From contig CAVZZP010000002.1 in NCBI GenBank assembly GCA_963779765.1, forward strand, positions 558,001 to 622,000: a stretch of DNA of 64,000 bases. The letters run 5' to 3'. A model generated the notes under the pieces. The model made no database searches, was not told where the DNA came from, and was given only the letters and a program-made list of their open reading frames with translations. Origin of the DNA: Silicimonas sp963779765. GTDB lineage: Bacteria > Pseudomonadota > Alphaproteobacteria > Rhodobacterales > Rhodobacteraceae. Below, one piece after another: positions 45,423-55,635 of the stretch (positions are counted from its first letter, which is position 1; the number at the start of each line of letters is the position of its first letter). A program made the translations under genes and the position numbers.

Positions 45423-46001
45423 CTAGCGCCGCGCGCTGAGGATGTTCGTGGCGACGCCCATGCGCTTTGCCTGCACGGCGTCGATGATCCAGAGACTGTC
45501 GTTCGGCACCCGATAGGCGGCCTCGTTCAGCTCCGGAAACCCCATCTCGCGCCAGTAGCGACGGTCGATCTCGTAGGAAATGGTCGTGTCGGTCGCCGCG
45601 TGCAGGCCCAGTTCCGCGATCTCCGTCATCTCGCGCGACCTGCCCGCCACGAAGATGTCGACGCAGGCCGAGATGCAGTTGACGAGGATGATCGTGTTCA
45701 TCCGGTCGGCCTTGATCGTGCGGCCGATCTGGTGCGAGGCCAGAAGACTGCCGCCCGGCGACTGCGCGATGACCAGCCCGTCGACCTCGGCATCGATCGT
45801 GACGCGCTCGAAGACCGCGGCTGTCTCGGGGGTGATCTCTCCGTCGAGGACGAGGAATTGCGCCTGACCGTCGCCCGTGGTCTCGACGAAGAGATTGCCC
45901 CCAAGCGCGCGCGCCTTGTCCGAGACCATCATGCCACCCGAAGGCGCGCAGGCAGAGACGGTCAGAACGGCCAGTCCGGCAACGAGAAAACGGCGCATCA
46001 T
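45423..46001 (-). CDS. COG3904-type ClpP-fold lipoprotein
   Basis: A ~192-residue protein with a lipobox-like N-terminus (LAVLTVSACAPSGG), so probably lipid-anchored at Cys ~18, and a ClpP/crotonase-like domain: GLVIAQSPGGSLLASHQIGR and IILVNCISACVDIFVAGRSR. It resembles the COG3904 protein at 23.5 kb, sharing SPGG and SAC features, but lacks the later histidine pair. The start at 46001 (MMRRFLV) is chosen for the signal sequence. No partner gene is adjacent. The function is unknown. Confidence 0.76.
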   Translation of the reverse strand: MMRRFLVAGLAVLTVSACAPSGGMMVSDKARALGGNLFVETTGDGQAQFLVLDGEITPETAAVFERVTIDAEVDGLVIAQSPGGSLLASHQIGRTIKADRMNTIILVNCISACVDIFVAGRSREMTEIAELGLHAATDTTISYEIDRRYWREMGFPELNEAAYRVPNDSLWIIDAVQAKRMGVATNILSARR

Positions 46002-46118
46002 GGGGGAACCTTCGGCTTCGGTTTCCCTACCGTGCCCGTGGCGGCGGAGAGGGTCAAGCCGATGGTCGGATTTGGTCTTGACGCCCCGGAGAGGCCGCAT
46101 TAGGTCCGGCGCTCGAGT

Positions 46119-46194
46119 GGGCCGTTAGCTCAGTTGGTAGAGCAACTGACTTTTAATCAGTGGGTCGCTGGTTCGATCCCAGCACGGCTCACCA
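46119..46194 (+). tRNA. tRNA-Lys (TTT)
   Basis: A 76-nt cloverleaf with acceptor stem GGGCCGT/ACGGCTC (one G-U), D arm GCTC/GAGC, anticodon stem ACTGA/TCAGT with loop CTTTTAA giving TTT, T arm GCTGGTTCGATCCCAGC and encoded CCA. Immediately downstream the DNA becomes compositionally different. Confidence 0.94.
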
Positions 46195-46529
46195 CTGTCA
46201 TTGAATAGGGACGGACGCCAAGGACAGGCGTCGCTCGCCTCGGCGCGCGAAGTGCCTCGCGCAGAAGCCGGGGAGGTGGCGCCTAGACGTGGGTGGCTCG
46301 CAGGCCCCACGAGATGCCGCATTCGCAGCGAAGGGCGGCTTGAGCCTATCGAGAACTTACATGCCATCGCCTCTGCTGCTCCGAGCCCTCTCAAAACTGT
46401 GGTGCAGCCGTAACCGTCGGGCATTAGCCTGCGTCTGACCTATGGCAAGCCGTAGCATCTTCCGCTTTTCTGGGGTCCGCTGGTCCATCTGCCCAACAGA
46501 TGCCCCACTTTGCATGCAGGATGCGACCA
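46195..46529. other. Spacer after tRNA-Lys, no gene seen
   Basis: 335 bp between tRNA-Lys and the epimerase gene. Short open frames occur on both strands but none has a ribosome-binding site with a protein-like sequence. It may be residue of DNA inserted at the tRNA; I found no tRNA 3'-end repeat to prove that. Confidence 0.35.
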
Positions 46530-47501
46530 ATGGAGAATCGAGACAACATTCACGTCTTGATTGGTGGCGGAACAGGCTTCATAGGCTCGGCGCTTGCAGA
46601 GGCTTTGGCAGCGCGCGGCGACCGAGTTACGATTATCTCGCGCAAGTCTGGCCCAGATCGGATTACCTGGGACGCGCTTGCAAAAGACGGCCTGCCGCTT
46701 TGCGACGCAGTCGTCAATCTCGCCGGGGAGCATATTCTGCAGCCTGGCCGCAGATGGACGGAAAGCTATCGTCGTGAGGTGGTGGAATCGCGGCTCAAAA
46801 CGACGTCCTGCCTGGTAGATGCCATCAACGCGAGCGCGACACCCCCCTCTGTCTTCGTATCCACTGCCGGAAAATGCTTCTACGGTACGCGACGGAATCA
46901 CGATGGCTCATACCCAGTCCTCGACGAGAATGCCGCGCCGATGGGCATCGACTTTCCGGCCGAATTGGTGGGTAGGTGGGAAAGCGCTGCCGACCACCTG
47001 GATACAAGCCGTACCCGACACGCGAGAGTGCGTATCGGGGTTGTCCTCGGCCGCATCGATCGCGGCAGCTTTCTGGGTCGGCTGTGGCGGATCGGTCGCG
47101 CGCGCGGCTTCCTTCCCATCATACGTCTGCCGTTCTGCCTAGGGGCTGGCGCGACGCTTGGCTCCGGACGACAACCGTTCCCATGGATTCACATAGATGA
47201 CATGACCGGGATCCTGCTCCGTGTAATCGACACTCCGACGGCGGACGGAAGATACAATGCGGTGTCGCCTGGCATTGTATCGAACTCTGAGTTTACGGAA
47301 GCCTTCGCTCGCGCGCTGCGCCGGCCCGTGTCGTGGCGCATTCCTTCATGGGCGATCGAGTTTCTTGTTGGAAGCGAGCGTGCCTCTATCTTGATCGAAG
47401 GGCAGCATGTCGTACCAATGCGAACGCTGGAAATGGGATACCACTTTCGCTTCAAGTCCATCGATGATGCGATGGATGATCTTGTCGAGATCACGTTCTG
47501 A
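46530..47501 (+). CDS. TIGR01777-family NAD-dependent epimerase
   Basis: A 323-residue protein of the TIGR01777 (YfcH/SDR39U1-like) extended SDR family. Landmarks are HVLIGGGTGFIGSALAEALA (NAD-binding glycines), DAVVNLAGEHILQPGRRWTE, PFCLGAGATLGSGRQPFPWI and HIDDMTG, and the C-terminal MRTLEMGYHFRFKSIDDAMD. The active-site YxxxK tyrosine is degenerate, as usual for the family. The ATG at 46530 (MENRDNI) precedes the fold directly. Codon use is less GC-biased than in flanking genes and it sits just after tRNA-Lys, both consistent with acquisition. The function is unknown. Confidence 0.85.
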   Translation: MENRDNIHVLIGGGTGFIGSALAEALAARGDRVTIISRKSGPDRITWDALAKDGLPLCDAVVNLAGEHILQPGRRWTESYRREVVESRLKTTSCLVDAINASATPPSVFVSTAGKCFYGTRRNHDGSYPVLDENAAPMGIDFPAELVGRWESAADHLDTSRTRHARVRIGVVLGRIDRGSFLGRLWRIGRARGFLPIIRLPFCLGAGATLGSGRQPFPWIHIDDMTGILLRVIDTPTADGRYNAVSPGIVSNSEFTEAFARALRRPVSWRIPSWAIEFLVGSERASILIEGQHVVPMRTLEMGYHFRFKSIDDAMDDLVEITF

Positions 47502-47853
47502 CGAAAGGAGTCCGTCTTGCATATATTGCTGGGAAAGTACGGAAGCTGACGTCGGGCGAGCTGAGAGGCCTAATTCTACTCTTGCCGGATCACGCTTGAT
47601 CCTTTGGTTTTCTTTGTCGCCAGCCGAGCCTGATTTGATGTTCTTCAGGAACGTCCGTGGTTCATCGTCCACTTTTATTGGTCACCCGATCATCGCAATG
47701 TTAGCTTTTATAGTTCTGTTTCCGATGAGAAATCGACTTTCTTCTCGGCGTGTCTGGAAATGAAGAGTCCTCAACGACCGCTTGGTCCGCGCAGCAGCCA
47801 TTCAAGCACCCCGCGACGCGCCGTCCTAGTGGATCGCAACCGTCCGTCCGACC
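47502..47853. other. Non-coding stretch, lower GC
   Basis: About 350 bp between the epimerase stop and the convergent dehydrogenase stop. AT content is higher than the genome average and all frames are broken. I see no gene, RNA or clear terminator. Confidence 0.4.
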
Positions 47854-49143
47854 TCACGCCCCCGTCACCCGCCAGATCACGTCGCCTACATCGTCGGCCA
47901 TGAGCAGCGACTTCCCGTCAGGCCCGACGGCCACGCCCACGGGCCGGCCATAGGACACGCTTTCATCGTCGGCGAGGAATCCCGTCAGGATGTCGCGCGG
48001 CGACCCCGAGGGGCGTCCGCCCTCGAAGGGCACGAAGATCAGCTTGTAACCCGACAGCGTCGAGCGGTTCCACGACCCGTGCTGGCCAATGGCCATGCCA
48101 GCGGGAAATCCGGGCAGCGTACCTTCGGGCATCCAGCAGAGGCCCAGCGAAGCCGTGTGCCCGCCCAGCGCATAGTCCGGCCGGATCGCGCGGGCCACGA
48201 GGCTCGCGTCCTGCGGCACCCGGTCGTCGACGATCTGGCCCCAATAGCAGTAGGGCCAGCCGTAGAAGCCGCCGTCCTTCACCGAGGTGAGGTAATCCGG
48301 CGGCGTCTCGTCGCCCAGGCCGTCACGCTCGTTGACCACGGTCCAAAGGGCGCCCGTCGACGGCTCGAACGCGAGACCCACGGGATTGCGAAGACCAGAG
48401 GCGAAGACGCGCGCCTTTTCCGACGCGATGTCCATTTCCCATATCGCGGCGCGCCCCTCTTCCGTCTCCATCCCCTCGTCGGCGATGTTCGTCAGCGAGC
48501 CGACGCCGGCATAGAGCTTCGTGCCGTCCGGCGACAGAAGAAGGCTGCGCGTCCAGTGCCCACCGGGCTTGAATTCGACCAGTTTCCGGCCCTCGCCCTT
48601 GAGGCTCGTGGCGCCGTCCTCATAGTCGAAGGCAACGATCCCGTCGGTGTTGCCGACGTAGAAGGTACTGCCTGACAGCGCCATGCCGAAGGGCTGGCGC
48701 TGGTTCTCGATGAAGACCTCGCGCCGCTCGGCCACGCCGTCGCCGTCCTCGTCCCGCCAGAGCGTGATGCGGTTGGCGCTGTGCCCCAGCGCTCGTGCAC
48801 GCCGCATGGTGGCCTGCGCCGCGCGGTCGAGAAGGCTCTTCGGCGGCCCCGCCTCCTGCAGCGCTTCCGCCACCAGAACGTCGCCGTTCGGCAGGACCTC
48901 GATCCAGCGCGGGTGCTTCAGGTCGCGGGCGAAGGCGTTGACTTTCAGCCCGGGCGCCGCCTTCGGCGTCTGGCCCTCGGACCATCCCTTCCCTGTCGGC
49001 ATCTTCAGGGTCATGATGCCCTGCTTCTTCGCGTCCGGAATGGCGGGCGTCGTCCCGACCGCCTGCTCCTTGGGCGCGTTCATCCGCCTCAGAAGGACCA
49101 TGGTGCCGCCGACAACGGCAGTGGCGCGGGCTAGAAAATCCAT
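47854..49143 (-). CDS. PQQ-dependent sugar dehydrogenase (sorbosone dehydrogenase-like)
   Basis: A 429-residue soluble aldose dehydrogenase-like six-bladed propeller, exported or anchored by the N-terminal hydrophobic stretch (MDFLARATAVVGGTMVLL). Landmarks are GLKVNAFARDLKHPRWIEVL then PNGDVLVAEAL, RITLWRDEDGDGVAERREVF, QPFGMALSGSTFYVGNTDGI and GLCWMPEGTLPGFPAGMAI. Family members oxidise sugars or sorbosone with PQQ; many homologues lack demonstrated activity. The gene stands alone, 84 bp upstream of the BKACE stop. Confidence 0.85.
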   Translation of the reverse strand: MDFLARATAVVGGTMVLLRRMNAPKEQAVGTTPAIPDAKKQGIMTLKMPTGKGWSEGQTPKAAPGLKVNAFARDLKHPRWIEVLPNGDVLVAEALQEAGPPKSLLDRAAQATMRRARALGHSANRITLWRDEDGDGVAERREVFIENQRQPFGMALSGSTFYVGNTDGIVAFDYEDGATSLKGEGRKLVEFKPGGHWTRSLLLSPDGTKLYAGVGSLTNIADEGMETEEGRAAIWEMDIASEKARVFASGLRNPVGLAFEPSTGALWTVVNERDGLGDETPPDYLTSVKDGGFYGWPYCYWGQIVDDRVPQDASLVARAIRPDYALGGHTASLGLCWMPEGTLPGFPAGMAIGQHGSWNRSTLSGYKLIFVPFEGGRPSGSPRDILTGFLADDESVSYGRPVGVAVGPDGKSLLMADDVGDVIWRVTGA

Positions 49144-49227
49144 CGAAATTCCCTCGTGTTCCAGAGCATGGAGACTATGCGCGGCCCCGGCGGGGTCAAG
49201 GCCGGGACGGCGAGACGCGCCGCGCGT

Positions 49228-50160
49228 TCAGAAGTTCACCCGGTCGCCGCCCTTTAGACGCAGCATCTCGCGCGCCTCGTCCGGCGTCGCGACCTCGCAG
49301 CCCAGGTCCTCGATGATGCGCCGGATCTTGGCGACCTGCTCGGCGTTCGACACTGCGAGCTTGCCCCGCGAGATATAGAGCGAATCCTCGAGCCCCACGC
49401 GGACGTTGCCGCCCATCTGGCTTGCCGTCGCCGCCAGCGGCATCTGCGCCGCCCCCGCACCCAGCACCGACCAGCGGTAGTCGTCGCCGAAAAGCTTGTC
49501 GGCGGTCTTCTTCAGGAACACGAGGTTCTCAACGTCCGCCCCGATCCCGCCCAGGACGCCCATGACGAACTGGATGAAGATCGGCGCCTTGAAGAGCCCT
49601 TCGTCGAGGCAATGGCGCAGCGTGTAGAGATGGCCCACGTCATAGCATTCGTGTTCGAACTTCACGTCATGGGGCGCAAGCCGCGTCGCCGCCTCGCGGA
49701 TGTCCTTCAGCGTATTGCGGAAGATGTTGCCTTCGGACCCTTCGATATAGGGCTTCTCCCAGTCATAGCGGAAGCTGTCGTAGCGCCCGGCAAGTCCGTG
49801 GAAAGCAAAGTTCATCGACCCCATGTTGAGCGAGCACATCTCGGGGCTGAAGGCCAGCGCGGCCTCGATGCGTTCGGCGATCTTCATGGTGGGGGCGCCG
49901 CCCGTGGTCAGGTTCACCACCGCGTTCGTCGATTGCTTCACCCGCTGGAGGATCGGCGCGTAATGCTCGGGGTCGACCGAAGGGCGGAAGTCGTCGGGAT
50001 GACGGGTGTGCAGGTGCAGGATCGACGCTCCGGCTTCCGCCGCCTCGATCGCCTGACGCGCGATGTCGTCCTGCGTCAGCGGCAGATGCTCGGACATAGT
50101 CGGCGTGTGGATCGCGCCGGTGACGGCGCAGGTGATGATCGTCTTCCGCTTCTGGCTCAT
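49228..50160 (-). CDS. BKACE-family 3-keto acid cleavage enzyme
   Basis: A 310-residue zinc enzyme of the beta-keto acid cleavage (BKACE) family, which condenses beta-keto acids with acetyl-CoA to give acetoacetate and a CoA ester. It starts MSQKRKTIITCAVTGAIHTP; SILHLHTRHPDDFRP carries the metal histidine pair, VVNLTTGGAPTMKIAERIEA and KFEHECYDVGHLYTL the second site. The precise substrate (3-keto-5-aminohexanoate, dehydrocarnitine or other) cannot be read. It lies after glpD on the same strand with a 66-bp gap. Confidence 0.88.
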   Translation of the reverse strand: MSQKRKTIITCAVTGAIHTPTMSEHLPLTQDDIARQAIEAAEAGASILHLHTRHPDDFRPSVDPEHYAPILQRVKQSTNAVVNLTTGGAPTMKIAERIEAALAFSPEMCSLNMGSMNFAFHGLAGRYDSFRYDWEKPYIEGSEGNIFRNTLKDIREAATRLAPHDVKFEHECYDVGHLYTLRHCLDEGLFKAPIFIQFVMGVLGGIGADVENLVFLKKTADKLFGDDYRWSVLGAGAAQMPLAATASQMGGNVRVGLEDSLYISRGKLAVSNAEQVAKIRRIIEDLGCEVATPDEAREMLRLKGGDRVNF

Positions 50161-50226
50161 GCCGGACCTTCCTTCTTGTCCCGCACCACCCTGTCGCGCG
50201 AAGGCGGGATGCTCAATCCCGCAGCG

Positions 50227-51819
50227 TCATTTCACGGCTTCGGAAGTTGTCTCCGACCTCGAGAGATAGTCGTCGATCCGCCGTGTCTGATCGGGCGTCA
50301 CTTTCAGGCCCAGCCGTGTCCGGCGCCAGAGGAAGTCCTCGGCCGTCCTGACCCACTCCTCGCGCACAGCCCAGTCGAGTTCGTGGGCGGTGATGCCCGC
50401 GCCGAAGGCCTCGCCCAAATCCTCCGCCGTCCGCGCGTCGCCGAAGATGCGCCGCGTGTCGGTGCCGTAGTGCCGGACCATCCGCCGCGCCCAGGCCTCG
50501 TCGAGGAAGGGATATTCCCGGCGCAAGTCGGCCATGAGCGCCTTCGCCCCGTCGACGGGAAAATCGCCGCCCGGCAGTGTCACGCCCGCCGTCCAGTCGC
50601 CTTTCAGGTTGTCGAAGACACGCCCCATCCGGTCCATCGCCGCCTCGGCCAGTTTCCGATAGGTCGTGATCTTGCCGCCGAACACGTTCAGAAGCGGCGC
50701 GCCACCCTCGCGGGTCAGGTCGAGGACGTATTCCCGGGTGGCCGCCGTCGCCGACTTCGCCCCGTCGTCGTAGAGCGGACGCACCCCCGAATAGGTGTGA
50801 ACGATGTCCTCGGGCGTGACGGACTGCCTGAGATACTGCGATGCGAAATCGCAGAGGTATTGCATCTCGTCCGGGGTAGCCTCGGGCTTCGTCCACGGGT
50901 CCGCGTGCTCGACGTCCGTCGTTCCGATCAGGGTGAAATCGTCCTCGTAGGGGATCGTGAAGATGACCCGCCCGTCCCTGCCCTGGAAGATGTAGCACTT
51001 GTCGTGGTCGTAGAGTTTCCGCGTCACGATATGACTGCCGCGCACGAGACGGACGTTCTGGCGCGAGTTGATGCCGAGCGTGCGGTGGATGACGTCGCCG
51101 ACCCAAGGTCCACCCGCGTTGACGAGGAGACGGGCGCGGTGCGTCTCTTCACCGTCCGGCCCCTCGGTCGTGACGGTCCAGTTGTCCGCGTCCCTCTCGG
51201 CTCGCACCACCTTCGTCCGCGTCAGGATGCGCGCGCCCCGGGCGGCGGCATCGCGGGCGTTCAGGACGACGAGGCGGGAATCCTGGACCCAGCAGTCGGA
51301 ATACTCGAATGCCTTGTGGAACGCCGGGTCCAGAGCCGCGCCCTCGGGCGTCCCGTCAAGGTCGATCGTCCGCGTGGCGGGCAGGATCTCGCGCCCTCCC
51401 AGGCGGTCGTACATCATCAGCCCGGTGCGGATCAGCCATGCCGGTCGCCGTCCCTTGAGCCAGGGCATCGTCAGGGCCAGAAGCCGCGACAGCGGGGCCT
51501 CGCTCTCGAACGTCATGCCCTTTCGATAGGGCAGCACGAAGCGCATCGGCCATGAAATGTGAGGCATTGCGCGCAGAAGCACCTCACGTTCCTCCAGGGC
51601 CTCGCGCACGAGGCGGAACTCGAAATACTCCAGATAACGCAAGCCGCCGTGGAACAATTTCGTCGATGCCGACGAGGTCGCCGAGGCGAGGTCGTTCATC
51701 TCGGCCAGCGTGACGGACAGACCGCGGCCCGCCGCGTCGCGCGCGATTCCGCACCCGTTGATGCCGCCGCCGATGATGAAGACGTCCCGGACGTCCCGGT
51801 CAGGCGGACTTGAGTCCAT
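50227..51819 (-). CDS. glpD: Aerobic glycerol-3-phosphate dehydrogenase
   Basis: A 530-residue FAD-dependent membrane-associated dehydrogenase oxidising sn-glycerol 3-phosphate to dihydroxyacetone phosphate. The FAD motif is DVFIIGGGINGCGIARDAAG; LASATSSASTKLFHGGLRYL is the GlpD signature; GRVIFTIPYEDDFTLIGTTD and YSGVRPLYDDG follow. Its start lies within the last 20 bp of glpR, so the two are translationally coupled. Glycerol imported by the divergent ABC operon would be phosphorylated and then used here. Confidence 0.95.
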   Translation of the reverse strand: MDSSPPDRDVRDVFIIGGGINGCGIARDAAGRGLSVTLAEMNDLASATSSASTKLFHGGLRYLEYFEFRLVREALEEREVLLRAMPHISWPMRFVLPYRKGMTFESEAPLSRLLALTMPWLKGRRPAWLIRTGLMMYDRLGGREILPATRTIDLDGTPEGAALDPAFHKAFEYSDCWVQDSRLVVLNARDAAARGARILTRTKVVRAERDADNWTVTTEGPDGEETHRARLLVNAGGPWVGDVIHRTLGINSRQNVRLVRGSHIVTRKLYDHDKCYIFQGRDGRVIFTIPYEDDFTLIGTTDVEHADPWTKPEATPDEMQYLCDFASQYLRQSVTPEDIVHTYSGVRPLYDDGAKSATAATREYVLDLTREGGAPLLNVFGGKITTYRKLAEAAMDRMGRVFDNLKGDWTAGVTLPGGDFPVDGAKALMADLRREYPFLDEAWARRMVRHYGTDTRRIFGDARTAEDLGEAFGAGITAHELDWAVREEWVRTAEDFLWRRTRLGLKVTPDQTRRIDDYLSRSETTSEAVK

Positions 51820-52585
51820 GTCGATTTTCCAAGGTAAGGACCTCTGTGTTCGAACGCCGCGCCGCCTCTAGAAAGGCCTGGGGCGGATCGGCGTCGGTCA
51901 CGAAGTAGTCGAGATCACCGACATCGCAAATCCGAACTGGCGCGGATTGGTCGAATTTCGAACCGTCGCACACGCAGATCCTCTGTCGCGAGTTGCGGAG
52001 GATCGCACGCGCCACCGACACCTCTCGTGCGTCGTAGTCGAGGATCGCGCCATCGGGATCCAGCGCCGAGGCACCGATCACCGCATAGTCGACCTTGTAG
52101 CGCGAGATGAACTCGACCGCGTCCTCGCCCACGATGGCGCCGTCGGCCGGGCGCACCGCTCCACCGACGAGAATCAGCTCTTTCATCCGCGCGGGAAGAA
52201 GTTGCGTGATGATGTTGATGTTGTTCGAGATCACGACGAGCCCAGTATGCCCCGCAAGGGCGCGCGCCACCTGTTCAGTGGTGGTGCCGATATTCAGCGA
52301 GACCGAACAGTGGTCGGGGATCAGCGATGCCGCCAGCGCGGCGATCGCCTCCTTCTGCGGACCCTGAACCATCCTGCGCTCGTGGTACTCGCGGTTGGCA
52401 ACCGTCTCGAGCCTGCGCGCGCCGCCATGCGTGCGCGCCGCGAGACCGCGGTCGCACAGCTCCGCAAGGTCCTTGCGGATGGTCTGGCTGGTCACGTCGA
52501 AGCGCATCGACAGGCCCTCGACCTCGACGCGGCCCTCGCTCCGCAAAAGGTCCAGGATCAATTCCTGCCTCTCGTTCAGGTCCAT
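51800..52585 (-). CDS. glpR: DeoR/GlpR-family repressor
   Basis: A 261-residue DeoR-family regulator: an N-terminal helix-turn-helix (MDLNERQELILDLLRSEGRV, then GLSMRFDVTSQTIRKDLAEL) and a C-terminal DeoR sensor domain (VSLNIGTTTEQVARALAG, KVDYAVIGASALDPDG, RICVCDGSKFDQSAPVRICD). GlpR proteins sense glycerol 3-phosphate and repress glp genes. It is cotranscribed with glpD and divergent from glpV; three TTTCGTTT repeats in the 153-bp spacer are likely its binding sites. Confidence 0.93.
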   Translation of the reverse strand: MDLNERQELILDLLRSEGRVEVEGLSMRFDVTSQTIRKDLAELCDRGLAARTHGGARRLETVANREYHERRMVQGPQKEAIAALAASLIPDHCSVSLNIGTTTEQVARALAGHTGLVVISNNINIITQLLPARMKELILVGGAVRPADGAIVGEDAVEFISRYKVDYAVIGASALDPDGAILDYDAREVSVARAILRNSRQRICVCDGSKFDQSAPVRICDVGDLDYFVTDADPPQAFLEAARRSNTEVLTLENRHGLKSA

Positions 52586-52636
52586 GCGGCCTCTCCTCCC
52601 GGGCCATGTCTTCTGTCCCCTATACGAAGACAGTCG

Positions 52637-52675
52637 TTTCGTTTCCAGAAAATTCTTTTCGTTTGACTTTCGTTT
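52637..52675. promoter_or_regulatory. Triple direct-repeat operator for GlpR
   Basis: TTTCGTTT occurs three times, at 52637, 52657 and 52668, spaced 20 and 11 bp, close to two and one helical turns. The repeats lie between divergent glpR and glpV. DeoR/GlpR family sites commonly contain TTTCGTTT-like half sites. Binding by this GlpR is inferred. Confidence 0.66.
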
Positions 52676-52738
52676 CGGTTCCTTTACGCATTCCGGCGTG
52701 GAGGATTACTACACAAACGAAACCCAGGGAGGTGAAAG

Positions 52739-54476
<1,738 letters not shown>

Positions 54477-54482
54477 GACCGG

Positions 54483-54536
54483 GGCCGGACCGAATCCTCC
54501 CGGTCCGGCCGACCTGCCGGGGCCCCTCGGGGGCCC
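54483..54536 (+). terminator. Tandem hairpins between glpV and glpS
   Basis: Two perfect GC-rich stems follow glpV: GGCCGGACCG / CGGTCCGGCC (54483-54510) and GGGCCCC / GGGGCCC (54520-54536). No strong U-run follows. Such intercistronic stems usually stabilise the binding-protein message or attenuate transcription so that the binding protein is made in excess of the membrane components. Confidence 0.66.
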
Positions 54537-54560
54537 TGGCTTCTTGACAGGCGGATCCTG

Positions 54561-55625
54561 ATGACCATCGAACTTCACAACGTCACCAAGCGCGTCGGCG
54601 CGGTCACCCACATCAAAGAGACCACGCTGACCCTCGAACCAGGGCACTTCAACGTGCTTCTGGGTGAGACCGGCTCGGGCAAGACGTCTCTCATAAAGCT
54701 GATGGCCGGGCTCGACCCAGTGGCTTCGGGCCGCATCGTGATGAACGGGCGCGACGTGACGAAGCTGAACACGCAGAAGCGCAACATCAGCCTCGTCCAC
54801 CAGTTCTTCGTCAACTATCCCCACATGACCGTCTTCGACAACATCGCCTCCCCGCTTCGGGTCGCAGGCATGTCGAAGTCCGAAATCGAGGGCCGGGTGG
54901 AGGAAGCCGCACGCATTCTCCAGCTCAAGCCCATGCTCAAGCGCCGCCCCCAGGAACTTTCGGGCGGCCAGCAGCAGCGCACTGCGCTTGCCCGCGCCAT
55001 CGTCAAGGAGAGCCAGGCTGTCTTTCTCGACGAGCCGCTCGCCAACCTCGACTACAAGCTGCGCGAGGAATTGCGCGACCAGTTGCCCGAGTTGTTCGCC
55101 GGTCGAGGAACGGTCGTCGTTTACGCGACCTCCGAGCCCGAGGAGGCGCTTCTTCTTGGCGGCAAGACCACTCTGATGAGCGACGGCAGTGTCGTGCAGT
55201 TCGGTCCCACGGCGCAGATCTATCGCCGTCCCGTCAGCCTCGAAGCCGCCCGCGTCTTCTCGAACCCGCCGATCAACACCGCGACCGTCGTGAAACGCGG
55301 CGGCGAGGCCCGTCTCGGCGACAAGGCGGCGTGGACGCTGTCCGGACCCTTCGCGGCGCTGAGCGACGGTGCGTACATGATGGCGGTTCGGCCGAACCAT
55401 GTCGTTCCGGTCCGCTCGGACCGCGCCGTCGTGCCGCTGACGGGAACTATCCTCGTGACCGAACTGTCGGGCTCGGAATCAAGCGCGCATTTCAAGATGG
55501 GGACCGACAACTGGGTGTCGCTGTCGCACGGCGTCCACCCCTACAAGGTCGGCGACTCCCACCAGTTCTTTCTCGATCCATCTCAGTGCCTCTGGTTCGC
55601 GCCGGACGGCACGCTCGCGGCCTGA
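54561..55625 (+). CDS. glpS: Glycerol ABC transporter ATPase GlpS
   Basis: A 354-residue ATPase with a C-terminal TOBE-like domain. Walker A is LGETGSGKTSLIK, the signature is intact (LSGGQQQRTALARAI), Walker B is AVFLDEPLANLD with the catalytic Glu, and the Q-loop is HQFFVNYPHMTV. The switch position, normally VTHD, reads YATSEPEEAL: the histidine is Ser. The defect complements that of the partner ATPase encoded next, so one normal composite ATP site can still form. Gene order and the two-ATPase design match rhizobial GlpSTPQUV. Confidence 0.91.
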   Translation: MTIELHNVTKRVGAVTHIKETTLTLEPGHFNVLLGETGSGKTSLIKLMAGLDPVASGRIVMNGRDVTKLNTQKRNISLVHQFFVNYPHMTVFDNIASPLRVAGMSKSEIEGRVEEAARILQLKPMLKRRPQELSGGQQQRTALARAIVKESQAVFLDEPLANLDYKLREELRDQLPELFAGRGTVVVYATSEPEEALLLGGKTTLMSDGSVVQFGPTAQIYRRPVSLEAARVFSNPPINTATVVKRGGEARLGDKAAWTLSGPFAALSDGAYMMAVRPNHVVPVRSDRAVVPLTGTILVTELSGSESSAHFKMGTDNWVSLSHGVHPYKVGDSHQFFLDPSQCLWFAPDGTLAA

Positions 55626-55635
55626 GGGAGGGGAC

